From Pomacea canaliculata (Eukaryota > Mollusca > Gastropoda > Architaenioglossa > Ampullariidae): DNA of 64,000 nt. This document shows positions 26,101-38,900 of this stretch, piece by piece. Position numbers and translations under genes: made by a program. The DNA is taken from NCBI RefSeq assembly GCF_003073045.1, contig NC_037599.1:5654247-5718246 (forward strand), in the 5' to 3' direction. The notes beneath the pieces are model-generated. The model was not told the origin of the DNA. It did no database searches and saw nothing but the letters and a program-made list of their open reading frames with translations. Position 1 is the stretch's first letter. Every line of letters begins with the position of its first letter.

Positions 26101-29100
26101 TTGCACACGAGAGACGACTACGGACACAGATGTAAATATACAGGCACGATGGTCTGCCTTAATATCTACCACGAATTGAGCAGTTGTCTTCTCAATGTCG
26201 GATCATTTTCAAAAATATGAATTCGGTTCTGTGTATTCAGCAAGGGTACACTGCGCTTCCATTGCGGTTGTGTCTTGAAGATTTGGTCTTTTCTGTGCAC
26301 CTTGTGTCACCAAGGCTCTTTGCTCAGCCACGCGTGACCTGGCACACACATAAATATTTGAATAGGTTTGGGAACCCATCTTTGTTCAATTTCTCGCGAT
26401 GGATTTCTCCTTTTCATTTCGTGTTTGAGATAATAACAAAGTTATATGAAAGGAGTGTTTCGAGCGTGGTAATTTCACCATTCGAGAAGGTCTTTGAAAC
26501 CGTACATTTCAAAACAATTTTTCACTAGAAAAAAAAGACTTCCTTTTGCGACGAGTACAGATTAATCTTGTCGCAGGCCCAGGCCGCCAAGACTTTTTTT
26601 TTTTTTTTAAGGGCGTCACTCACTTTACCTCTGTTAGCAACATGAACACAGGTCTAAAGACAGATGGAAGCTTTATTCAACTCCACGTAAGCAATGTTGG
26701 TGTGAGGTGTGTAGGAATAAAATTACACGAGTGCTGGCAATGTTAAAAAACCAAGTGCACGCCCACGCTGCAAACTGAGGACAGGTTAGAATGGAAGGTG
26801 TGTCCCTCCTGTGTTCTCTCCTGACTACTTTTCATTGCGCAGACCTGCTGATGTGGTGAGCTTGTCGTACCCAAACAAAAGCTGTGAGACCAACGTGAAG
26901 ACGTGGACCAGCGGATGCATCCGCACTGACCGACCGACACAATAACAGGCAAATCTCGCGGCTCGAGCTCACTGGATCATGTTAGTTGGCATGTGCTTAC
27001 TTACAAGTTAGGCTTATTTGTGTGATACCTGCCCCTGATGTTTGTCAATAGTCTTTGCGAGAGTTTATTTGATGCTGACCTCTATGTCAAGGACTTTGTC
27101 CAATGACCTTCACCTGTTGCGTCACGTGGACGGGGACGAAGAGTTGCGGGTCGACGAGTCCAGAAGACTGGGAGAGCTCGTGCAGCGACGTCTGCATGCG
27201 CTGCAGGTGAGAAACACAATGGAGATAATGAGATTTACAGTTTGCCTGTTGGTTACTTCGCTGAAAACACACCGACATGCGGAACAATGGCAGTCTTGTT
27301 CTAGTCAAGTCAAAAATCCTTTGAGAGTCGAGCTGATTACCCAAACAGTATGCGAACAGTCAATTCTTTATGATATGCCATACAGAAAATAAAAGGACAA
27401 TATAAAATTTGCAGAACCCTCAGAACTGCAGCAAAGCGAAGCTTGTCGTCTGCAACTTGGGAGACCACACGGCTTCACCAGCATGTTGCACGAGGCGACG
27501 ATGTGTCTGTTGACGGCCTACGCCACACACCGGACACTTGTTCTCACAACCAACGGCTGGAGATTCGCTCCGAGCACCTGGGACACCTTCATGATGCCGC
27601 TGTCTACCTGTACAGCTAATGACACAAAGGACAGTGAGTGACGGAGTGACCCCACAAAGGTCATGTAGAGGTACGTGTCTATGTAGCGACAAGCGGCGGT
27701 CAGTCTCAAATAAATGGTGAAAGTACTTCCAGTGACCTTCTGGTCTCTTTACTTTACTTACCGTCTAAGAGGGTAGATACCTATTCAACAGTTGAAAAGC
27801 TAGGGGCCAAAAGCTGCGCCACGCAGAAGTCGAACTGGTCACCTTGTGGGCCATTAGTATCGGACGTGCGCTGGCTGTCTATAACAGCTAGCAATCAGTC
27901 AAATATTTGACCTGAGTATCGTCCACAGTGCTCTAACCACTCGGTTAAATCCTTCCTCATATCTTCTGTCACTTGAATATGGTTGATAGGGCGAGAATTT
28001 AGCTTTGAGACTTGTTTTGGAAGGATACCAGTTGTCAAGTGGTGACATATCCAGTTTTCAAAGCCTGGCCAACATGAGATTTATTGCTGTTATCTACTTT
28101 TACAGCAAGCAATGCTCACCCCACAGCCCACCGACTGCCGCTGCGGCTTCTACCTCGCAACTATCGCTGCCGCCTGCGTCGCTACATGGACACTTAATCC
28201 ACACTTAACATTCCTTTAATTCATCCTGAAAGGCCCTCCTTTCTTTCCTTTTCTTCCTTATTCCGATGTCTGTAAGCTCAATTTTATACATACATAATGC
28301 CTATATATAAGTATATGCGCCGATTAAATACATAATTTTTATATACATGAACTGGTTAATAATTTCCTCGAGAAATTGATATAGGTGTGGACCTATCATC
28401 TATACTTATATATACGTGTATATAGACTTGTACATTATGATTGTGTATGATCGTCATGGAGGCAAAAGTAAGTGGAATACCGTGTAATTATTTTTCAGGA
28501 AAACTCGACTCTGGGCACTGATCATCTGTTCTCTATTGTTTGTATTGCGATCTTGCTCCCTTCATGATCTTAGCAAACACCCTGGTGAGCAAATATTAGT
28601 ATACGGCGCACAGAGATAAATCTCACGCACATATTTCAAACATGTCAAAGAAGGTCAGTGTATGTTCGTACACAGATATTCACAGAACACCAAAGCTCTC
28701 TCAAAAGAGAGACAACTCCACAACGTGACCTGCAAACGTTGATGTGTGGTGTTGCGGCGCCTGTTGCTGTCGCAACCAGAGCATCGCTAGAGGACTGTAC
28801 AAGTGTACAACGATGTTAGCTGCTCCCACAAACACTATCCATTTCTTTGTCAGTATCGATAATAAAACTTCTTAATGAGCACACCTGTTAAGACTCGTAT
28901 TAAGAACATACTTTGTATGTTATCAGCTCTTTTAGATCACTTACCTTCATTATCTTGATTACACACAATGCCACTGGTCATTGGTCAGAATTTCTTTATT
29001 TTTTTAAATTTTCCGTATAAAATCATAGGGTCGAGTTTAATATCTAAAACTAGTCCTTCTCAATACACAGACTACGAACTTAACAATGAAAACGTTCTGT

Positions 29101-31003
29101 TTACATTCCTATCCACATTCTGTCATTAAATCAAACGACTCTTCCCACTCTCCACCCACCCCACGATTCTGACAGTTTAATTGAAAAACTGAATCACTGC
29201 TTTTGTCACAACAGTGGATCCCAGAAATCAGACCTCATCAGCTCGTGTCGTTCGGCTGAGTAGTCTGATAAGAAGCTGGAACAATTCCCCAGCCAAGTTT
29301 CGACCTCTCGCCATCCCAGCAGACCTGGCCAAGAGGTTAAAGACCTTCCACGGTGACCCCCCGACCTGGTGGGTCGGTCAGCTGGTCAGCTTCCTCCTGC
29401 GTCCTCAGCCTCACTTGCAGCAGACCATCCAGACACAAGGCGAGAAAATGGGATTTAAACGTCCTATTGTGGGGTGAGTGAAATAAATGTTATAGATTAT
29501 GTCGTGGATATCACACACACACAATCACACACACATCACATGCATTATTGCCGACAACCACGTCTCTGCGTTTTTTTTTTCATTTAGAAAAGAGTTGCAA
29601 GACGACAATTGAATGATTCCCATGCTGACATCTAGACAAATAATATTCTGTACAAACTGACACCAACAACATTCAGACTTATTTACATGTCCGTCTTCTA
29701 TATCCAAAGCTGAGTTTGTTGATTTTTTCCACACAAATAAGCATTAACACGAGAATAAAGGGACTGTAATCGCCGCGTTATCTCCCCTTAACCTGCTCTT
29801 ACTCGTCGTGCAGCATCCAGGTGAGGCGGACAGACAAGGTGAACGCTGAGGGTAGGTACTACAGTCTGGAGGAGTACATGAAGCACGTGGAGGAGTATTA
29901 CGACCTGAGACAACAGCACGAGGACATCAAGAACGCCGACTGTTTGTGGCCACCGATGACCCGTCGGTCTTCTCGGAACTTCAGAAAAAGTGAGTTTTGT
30001 GTGGTGAGTAAACAGGGGCGGAAAATTCGACATTTACTTAAAAACTTTTAGTCAATTGATTTTCGCATAATTTTAGCCGTAATTCTGTCAAACAAGTATG
30101 CACGTACATAAGATTATTAACTTAGTGGTTTACTTTGGCAAAGGTACTACTTCCCCAAATTTGGGTGCGAAAGGCAACCTCTTAACTTTACAGTCATCAG
30201 ATCCTTTCCTTCTTTAATTCTTTCATCTTTCCATCCGCCCCTAATATTGAGTGCTGTTTGTGTCAGATACCCGAGGTACAACATCACCAGGGTGGAGGGC
30301 AACCCAGAATTGTCGTCCGTCAAATCCGCTACACGAGAGATGGACTGAGTGCAGTACTAGTGGACCTGCACTTCCTGTCCATGTGTGACTTTGTCGTCTG
30401 CACCTACACTTCCAATGTAAGAGAACCTCGCACTGTTTGTGTGTGTTAACTTCATCAACTATCTTAGTGGTAATGATCATCAGATTGATGAAAATATAAC
30501 TTCCATTGCATATCATACACATTGTCTACCATCTGGTATCATTAGTGACAGTCGTTGTCAGGTTGTTACCATCATTGTCACTACTAATCTTACATTTTCT
30601 GGACACAGCCATCGCCCTCATCAATGTGCGGACTGTAATATACTTTGTGTACCTCCAGATGGGTCGAGCCATCTACGAGCTGATGCAAGCCAAACAGGTG
30701 GACGCCTCCTCCAGCTTGTATTCTCTAGATTCCTCGGTGTACTATGTGACTTATTTTGACATCCATTACCAGCGAGCTATCAAGAAACACCAACCGAGGT
30801 CAGCAGCAGAAATCTCGCTTGAGGTGGGCGACCTCATCCACATTGAGAGATACATTTACCGAAGTAAGAACCAGTCGTTTGTCGGGAACTTGAGGAACGG
30901 CTCTAGTTGTGGTGTCAACCAGCGGACTGGCAGACGAGGACTTTTCCCGTCCTACAAGGTTGTCGATGAAATCGTAGAAGAAAGCATGGGGATGAACAAC
31001 TAG
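23200..31003 (+). pseudogene. FUT8-like: FUT8-like fucosyltransferase copy C, complete exon set with three one-base deletions
   Basis: Exons: 23200-23375, 24920-25044, 25394-25592, 27092-27206, 27415-27633, 29215-29473, 29814-29989, 30267-30416, 30659-31003. Exon 1 encodes a new signal anchor (ATLISIIIICVV-like, about residues 7-24). Exons 1-4, 6 and 9 are open and in phase. Exons 5, 7 and 8 are each one base short: GGGG read as GGG near 27461, AAAG as AAG near 29929, and CCC as CC near 30327. All splice sites are canonical and no substitution stop is seen. The copy therefore looks like either a very young pseudogene or a functional gene carrying homopolymer errors. Exon 9 begins Met-Gly-Arg where the other copies have Cys, removing the partner of a human disulfide (C472). 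SH3 end (GLFPSY) is kept. Poly(A) signal not clear; ATTAAA at 31235 is possible. Confidence 0.6.
27770..27965 (-). mobile_element. Degraded tRNA-like SINE in intron 5 of copy C
   Basis: Minus strand shows a box A-like TAACCGAGTGG with GTTAGAGC after it, and a weaker box B-like CAGTTCGACTT about 90 bp on. Spacing is longer than usual, so part may be inserted or the call may be wrong. Confidence 0.35.
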
Positions 31004-31009
31004 GTTATA

Positions 31010-33467
31010 GACATTGTAATGCCCTATAGTTCAAATCTGCATTTCTCTGTTTTAGAATATAAGAATGAGAGATTATTAAATGTAAATTTAACGAGTGACT
31101 GTCTCTGGGGTATGGAAGCACACTAACTATATTCTTAACTAAACAGTAAAAAGTACCTTCAAGTTTGCAGGATTAAATGTTATTATTCCTAGTTGTGTTT
31201 GTTTGTTTAAGTTCATGATTCTCTGTTGTTTAACATTAAATAATTACTTCTATCTCTGAACTCTTGCTTTCCACCCATGTTTACTTCTGTCACTAAATCA
31301 GTTCATGGTATGGCCTCCTATGCTCTGTGTTTTTATGAATGTTTCGTTAGTGTCGATAGTCGACTGAACCATGCCAGACTGAATCACTAATTCAGACACA
31401 CGAATGCCTTCTCATACTTGGCAATAAGCTATTTTGTAACTTAATTAATGTTTTTATTGTTTTCCTTTTTAACGTTTCGTGGATGCCACGATGACTCTAT
31501 GGTATGCATGTGTATGTCTAAGTAAAATAAGACGATATCGTGCACACGGCACCAGGACAGGTCTTCACTGCTTGAAATCAGTGCTCAAAATAACTCTTCT
31601 CCTTTGTTTGACTACAAAGTCTCCATGGTAACCATGTCTCGTGCTGGGCACATGGTCAGACACTGAAATAGAATTTTCTCAAAAATAATATTAGAAGTGA
31701 TAAGCTTACATACATCATTATAAACTTATTGTTGATTATTGTCAACACCTTAGTCTCTCCCAAGCGCACACCTCACACCTCTCCCCTTCTGTCCTTTCCA
31801 ATTATGTCGCCGTGTCACGAACTTGTTGTGACTAAGCCTCGACCGACCGAGGACGTAGTCCGTTATCGGTAAGAATATTGCTTAGTATTATTTTTAAATG
31901 AATTTTTTTTTTCGCTTTTTGGCACCCCTTAGTAAAGGTTATTGACCCCAAAACACAGAAGCCTCGCCTGGAAAATGTTTAATTCATTGTCACACAAGGG
32001 TGTCAACAGGTGGTCCGGTAGGTAAGCCGTAGTCTGTACATTCAGCTGTGCATACCTTGTTGTGCAACTTTTTCCACCTAGTTGTGGATATTATTGTTGA
32101 AATTTACAGTTAGGTTCATATCGCCTATATTTACCGATATTTGCAACAACAACAAAAAAAAAAAAAAAAAAAACGCAAGCCATTCAGGTCGGTGTTTAAA
32201 TAGCCGGTGACCCGTGATATGGGTGACATGACCCCTTGAGCCCTGTGCCAGATCTCTGAGGGGGATTCAATCTCTAAATGAGGTCGTGACACTGATATCC
32301 ACGCTCAGTTGAATAACACGTGATGTCTGTCTCGTCGTGCATGGATTGCTGGTAGAACTAGATGGCCTTGCCTCTAACAAATAAGCTTCATGGCTGACAG
32401 TGAAATTGTCTCACTCTCTGTCTCAAGCACATCTTGTTGAACTGGAGATGGATTTGTAGGTTGTCTACAGTCACAGACGACTTCAAGCCTTCTTTCCGGT
32501 TTAACACTGCCTTCATCCTTAAGAGGCAAGTGGCCAAGCAGACGAGAAGAGACCGAGCCAACATCTGTCGGCGTCCTGGTCAGTGATTCATTAAGCCTTT
32601 CATCTGAATATGAATATACAAACCTGACACTCGCTCCATACCCGGATGTGTAAATCTTGTGGACTTGAATTTCCTGTGACTGTCGTTCGAACCCAGACCT
32701 CAGCTGAACGCAGTTTCTTAGACGAGTTTGTATGTTTGCTATGTTTATCTTACTGGTTGGATGGTGGATATATCTGTGTGTGTGTGTGTTAGTGAGCGCG
32801 CTCGTTACATATAGCTAGTTGGCTTGTTATATCACCTGCCTTAGAATCATCAAAGCTCACCTTATGTAAAGTTTACACTGTGCAAGCGGAGCAACTCATT
32901 GTGTTGTACCAAGTTGCGTCATGACATTCACCGTTGCACACTCAGTCGTCTGTTGCAGCCAGAACGAGGCTAAAAATGAGATCACGCAACATCGCCTGAC
33001 AATCATCAAACAGTCGTTGCCGTGAAAGCTTATCGACTGCTGGTCGTAAACACTTTTCACAAGGTGTGCATTCAGGTGTTCAGGTTTCCTACACATAACG
33101 GTCTCGACGTAACGGTAACGTTTATTACCGAGGTAATAATTTTAATTACACGTTACCGTGGACACCGCACTAACATATTGAGCTGTGACCGCTCGTGTGA
33201 CAGAAACAGAATAATCTCTACATTCTACAGTCAACACACGTTACACACGACATCAACGAGCCAACAGCGACACCAGGAATGTCACACGTGATTTCCGTTA
33301 CACACAGACAACAACCGGAAGTCTACGGTTCGATCCTTGTTGTAAGTTGTCACAGACTTCTCTGTATTTTTATATTTCCTGTGACTATTTTAAAAAAGCT
33401 GGCGTGAAGTGAGCAGATTACTTCTCTGTTTATGTATGTGAACAAAAATGTTCTTAATCCACACAGC
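31010..33467. other. Spacer after copy C
   Basis: No recognised gene. Poly-A run at about 32153-32173, a TG run near 32778-32788. A box B-like GGTTCGAACGA on the minus strand near 32684 lacks a partner box A. Confidence 0.5.
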
Positions 33468-33782
33468 CAGCTGTTAGTTAAGTCCCGTTTATCAATAATG
33501 TGATCAATACCGTTGCAATGATGGCTGCCCTGACCGTTGACTTCACAATCTCTTTACTTTGTACTATTGATTGTTAGACTTACCACACATGGTCGGTTGA
33601 TAGACTGATAAGGTAGTTATTTAATCAGTTCATATTTTTCAGATTGTTTTCTGGAAACGGGGTTAATACATCAGTCGTGTCGCGCCTGAAACACACACCG
33701 AACAACCAGTAAACAACAAATTCCAAACATCCACAACCAGCCATCTACCTGTAACCATTAAAACAGTCGGTCAACAAAAAGT
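33468..33782 (+). repeat. Shared upstream module 2.1 kb before copy D
   Basis: Matches 42358-42625 clearly (TGTGATCAA, GCTGCCCTGAC, GTTGACTTCACAATCT, TTAATCAGTT, GTGTCGCGC in the same order) and 22815-23130 more loosely. Its position ahead of D suggests promoter or 5' UTR content. Confidence 0.55.
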
Positions 33783-35896
33783 TAAAGTATGTACCAAACT
33801 ATACAAAATTATCTAGAAAGACTTTAGAACAAATGTTCTTTTCTTAAAGGAAGCATTTTTAAAGTTTTGTCTAGAAAGATATTGAGCAAATAATCAGAGA
33901 GAAAAAATAAATACACATTTCCACACAGCAGTACAAGTGTTTCAAGAGACCACACTCCGTGTATTCAAAAATGTACTTCACTGTAGAGAACTCAGTCTCC
34001 TCAAAACACACATTATCACACGGTAAGTCTAAGATATTTGTTGTTTTCTGACTTAGCTTCAAGGTGTAATGCACCCTGCACACCAGTGGGGTGTTGTTAC
34101 AAACAATCAGTTGGTCATGTCCCGTTCTCTCTATCTTTTCAAACTGTGCAGCGGTTGTGTTGCCGCAGTGGTTAAACTTTTGACACTGTCTCTAGAAAAA
34201 AAAAAAAAGCTGGAATGAATAGACACTACAAAGGCATTGAAAGTCTCAGGAAAGTCGTTTTCTATATCTCACCTGTCACAGAGAACTGCTTCACCTGGAA
34301 GTCAAAGGTGGTCAATGCAATCAAAGAAGCCGAGACTAGGTTCAAGAAAAGGCCAAATGACTCCTCGTGAAAAGTTGAAAGCATTTTTTTCTCATAAATC
34401 TGAACATGAGGGGCTGTGAAATTTGTCCGTCCGGCTAGATTGATTGTCAGCTTTTAACCAAAGTGTAATAAATGTTCCTGGACTTGCACCATATGTATGA
34501 CATGTACGTGCAGGATAACAAACATACAAAAGTTCTAAAGGTCCTGTCGCTAGCAACAACCTGGGTGCTACAGTCTCCTGTTTACTTTGAGGTGGGCAGT
34601 GTACCCAGCTGTTTATTAGAGTGTACTGGTAACCTGAACTCATTGTTCAGTCGAGCTTTTTTCCTCCTTCCTGAAGTTTCTATGCGAAACACAAAATAAA
34701 TAAGCTTCCGCTTCCTTCTCCTAAACGTTAAATAAATTTTTAAGAATTTTAAAACTTTAAAAAGTTTTTGAAAACTTACCAGTACAAACTAGTTTAAAGA
34801 AGTTGAAGTAAATATGTCCATGAATCATCAGTTTCAAGTCATAAGCACAAAGAAACTGTCCCGTGGATGCCACGTCAGCCTCCTGTTGCTGAGGATCCCT
34901 AGTGCTCCGAGTTACAGATTTTAATTGTATGGATTGAAGGAGATGGAGCTCTACTGGAGGAAGAAAAACAGCCTCCCAGGACCATTCCGGGATCAATGTG
35001 TTTCGGTTCCACACCCAGCATCACGTGGGCTAGGAGCTCAGTGACGTCACCGCGGATTACCTCCCCTGTGACCCCGAGAACCTCCTGACCTACACGGCCA
35101 GTGTGTACGGCCGTCGTGTGTGTGTGTGTTCGTGTTCTTGGATTATAGTTGGCAGGACTTGTGGAGTGTGAACGACACTAGGAGGGACGAGAAACTGTGA
35201 GTAACAACTCAGTGATTGATATAGCATTGGGTCACCCGGGTCACATTGCTACTTCCGGTTCTGTAGCGAGCCCGCGAGACGAAGGGAGTCCAATGTGTAG
35301 CTCGCCCCCAAGCGCCTTGCTCGCTACACGTGGGTATTTCCGGGCATTGATAAGCTCGATAATACAACTGGAGCAATTGCTGATGAACAGGAGAGAGTGC
35401 GAGCAACCCCATGAGGAATGAGGAAGGAATAGAAAGAGAACTGTGTGAGAAGTGTGATTTTCATACACTAAGGTAACACTACGTGAGACTGATCGGGGAA
35501 GGCCCCGGAGATGAACATTGTGTGTATCTCTAGCTGTGTGTCGCCTATAGAATATTATGTTGAGGCGAGTTATTATTTATGCACATGTGTTTTTGCAATC
35601 TGTAAAGTCCTGAGCCACTCCACAACTTGATAACATTGTTTGTGCATCCTCCGGAAATCTTTTTGTTGTGTTTTGAAAAAATGCGTATTTGTCTGGTGCG
35701 ATTGTTTTCTAGAGCCACCCGAGTGTGACAAGCAGTGATCAGTTTTGTGATAGCCACCTACCGCTTGAACATTTGTGTGGATTGTTCTCTGCAGGCTATT
35801 TTTCGTCATTCGACAACAAAGTAAACAGGCAGTCAACCAGTGGCCTCACAGTTAAAGCAAACAACAAACTTCAACCACGTGACCCTTTCTGTGCAG
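33783..35896. other. Region between upstream module and copy D coding start
   Basis: No recognised protein. A CpG-bearing stretch around 35020-35340 has a TGACGTCA at 35042-35049 and a strong donor-like ACT/GTGAGTAA at 35197. It could be the promoter and first non-coding exon of copy D, with an intron of 700 bp to the acceptor ending at 35896. Confidence 0.3.
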
Positions 35897-35905
35897 GCCA
35901 CAACG

Positions 35906-38900
35906 ATGATAAGGAGGCGGAAAGTCTGTGTGGTGTTGACACTTATCAACGTGGTTGTCATCTTCCTGGTCATCGTCACTCACAGCTTCAACAGGTCCGT
36001 GGTGGAAATACAGTCCGGGCTCCAATGGACAACAGATGGAAGTCCGTCTTTACCCAATGTAGTGACCATCCAGATCAACATTTCTGAACTTATAAACAGG
36101 TACGGACTTTGCACTCACTCTCTCCTCTGTTGCCTCTTCAGCTGTAAACAAGTGGCACTTGGGAAGTGCTCTCTGTGTGAGATGTTTGGTTGAAATGCTA
36201 CCACATGGGATTTCATTATTGTCCTCAGGGTTAGCTGTTTGCACGATAGTTCAGGGGGAATAATTTCCGAGGTGGTAAAGACATTATTATAAAGATTGTA
36301 GCACAGATTGTTAAACACAACAGAGTCAATAATAGTCGCTCCTAAACGTTTTTGCACCGGATGCGACAATGAAAAAAAAAACCATCGATAAGGCTTCCAG
36401 GTGTGCTTCTTCCGGAAAAGTCATTGAAGCACCTTAAAGGATTTATTTTTCAAGCTTTTTTCCTTTCATGAAAGGTATTGATATGTAATTAAAGATAAAA
36501 TTAATGGTTTAGTGTTAGAGCGCAGGGTGTTCTTGTGGTCTTTGGGTTGTGTACTTGTAATTTTTCTGTATATTTAATTCATTGGTTGTTGACACTGAAA
36601 GGTTATAAATCTCTGTGTGTGTGTGTGTGTGCTACTACACGCCTTGATAACTATGATAACTAAGCTTTCTAAATCGACTTTATTATCATGCTGCTTGTGT
36701 TTCCTTTGTAATCCTCACATCCTTCGTCATCGGTGATGATTCTCACCTTCTGATCAGACTTATCAGGTGTAAAAACAACTTGACGGGGTAGATAAGGAAC
36801 AAAGAAGTCTCAGCTGTAAACAACTATGACTAGTTGATATCGGGTATTTGCTTTGTCACAACTAACTAATTGTTATATTATTCACACATACAGACGATTA
36901 ATAGGTTCCTCGGTCAAAAACAAATAGAACAGCCGGGCATACCCGACACCCAGCTGACATTGTTTACAGTCTAATGGTTGTCTGACTTGCTTACACCTCA
37001 TTTGCCGCTAGGGGCGCTGCTGGACACTAAATGTCGCCACAGACCCCATTCATAAAATTGCCTATTAACACCTGTAGTCCCGGTGTGATGAAGCTGCAGG
37101 GAGTAGGACTGGGATAGCTTGACCGAGGGGACAGGGGACACTGTTTTCTGGCCCTCTACACCTCACTTCCACCCTCTCTCGATGAGTTTAATTAGCTTTT
37201 GTTGTTTATTGCAGGTGCCTTCAAGAAGGAGAGATATTTCAAAACAACAATTTATCCTTCATACAGCAATGTGTCAAGAGAGCACCAAGTGCAATAACTC
37301 TGCCGAGGCTTGAGCAGCTGGGGACTCACACTAATCCAGGTACAAACAAACAAAACAACAAACAAACAAACAAACAAACAAACAAACAAACAAACACTTT
37401 TGTTAGTAGTTGGACCTCCTGAAGGTAGGGCACTACTCACATCGTCTTACATAGTCGTAGTGACATAGGATTAAACCAGGCTTTCTTCCACTCCATGTTA
37501 TTCACAGATCACGTGGTTATTTTAAATTTTATTTTAGCCACACACTTGCTGATGCTTGCAACATTTCTCAATGGGCAAATGGAATTGTCTTAATTAATGG
37601 AGTTTGAAACACTTCGAATAAATAAGACTAAAAAGTTAATATCTTAACTGGAGAGGACGAACGTTTGACAGTTGTGATTGTCCAGGATGCCCTACTAACA
37701 GAATACAAATGTGGTACAGGTGAGAATCAAACCAAGGCCCTGTACCCTCTGAGTACGGAGCGAGAGACTGCGAGACGGAGAGTAGAATCAACGGCGAGAG
37801 AGGTCTTCTACTTCATCACTGCCAAGATGGACACACTCAGCCACGGAAACTTCTCCTTGAACGAGTTTACGAAGCAGTTTATAAACAACACGAGGACAGA
37901 ACTTGAAGACTACAAAAGGTAAATATATATATAGATTATAATCTCTAAAAAAACTATTTAAAAAAATTCATTATTTCAAACATTTTTATTTACTTTATAG
38001 CCATAATTTTTTTATGTAGCAAATAGAAATAAGACCTTCTAGTCAACGGACAGAATGAAAGCTCGATCTGCTGGAAAATGTTCTGGAAGACTACGAGGAG
38101 GTTACTGTAGCAAAAACCACTTTAAATCCGGGTCACCAAGTACGTTCTGCAAGTTTTTCCTACATAACACGTGAACAGATTTTTAGGTGAAAGTTACTGT
38201 TTTATTAATTGAAGTGAAAAGAAAAGTTTGCGTCTGCCATATCAAAATGTTATGCGAGTGTACCTTGAAGTTTTGCTCTGTGTCCAGGTCGTTGTCCAAT
38301 GATCTTCACCAGCTGAGTCACGTGGACGAGGACGACGAGTGGCGGGTCAGTGAGTCCAAACAACTCGGGGACCTCGTGCAGCGCCGTCTGCTCGTTCTAC
38401 AGGTGAGAGACGTGTGCATGTCCCGCACTGCCTCTCATCAGCTCACTAAACGATCACAAACTAATGTTAAATAATGGTTCTTGTGTATTAATCTGTTTGT
38501 CACGCTCTCTCTGTATGAGATCCTTAAGCTTCATTAATTTAGTTGAATAAAAATAAAGATGAAGACTCCTTTTGCAGAACCCACAGAACTGCAGCAAAGC
38601 GAAAATTGTCGTCTGCAACTTGGGGAGACCCTACGGCTTCGGCAGCATGTTGCACGAGGCGACGATGTGTCTGTTGACGGCCTACGCCACACACCGGACA
38701 CTTGTTCTCACAACCAACGGCTGGAGATTCACCCCGAGCACCTGGGACACCTTCATGATGCCGCTGTCTACCTGTACAACTAATGACACTAGAGACAGTG
38801 AGTGACCAGTCCTATGGACATCTCTGTGTGGCGGCAAGCAGCGTCAGTACCTAAACAAGGGTGGTGATGAACAGCCGTTAGCTAGCTGATTAACTGATTG

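Noticed and set aside
32670-32700. Box B-like GGTTCGAACGA on the minus strand
   Set aside because: No box A at suitable distance.
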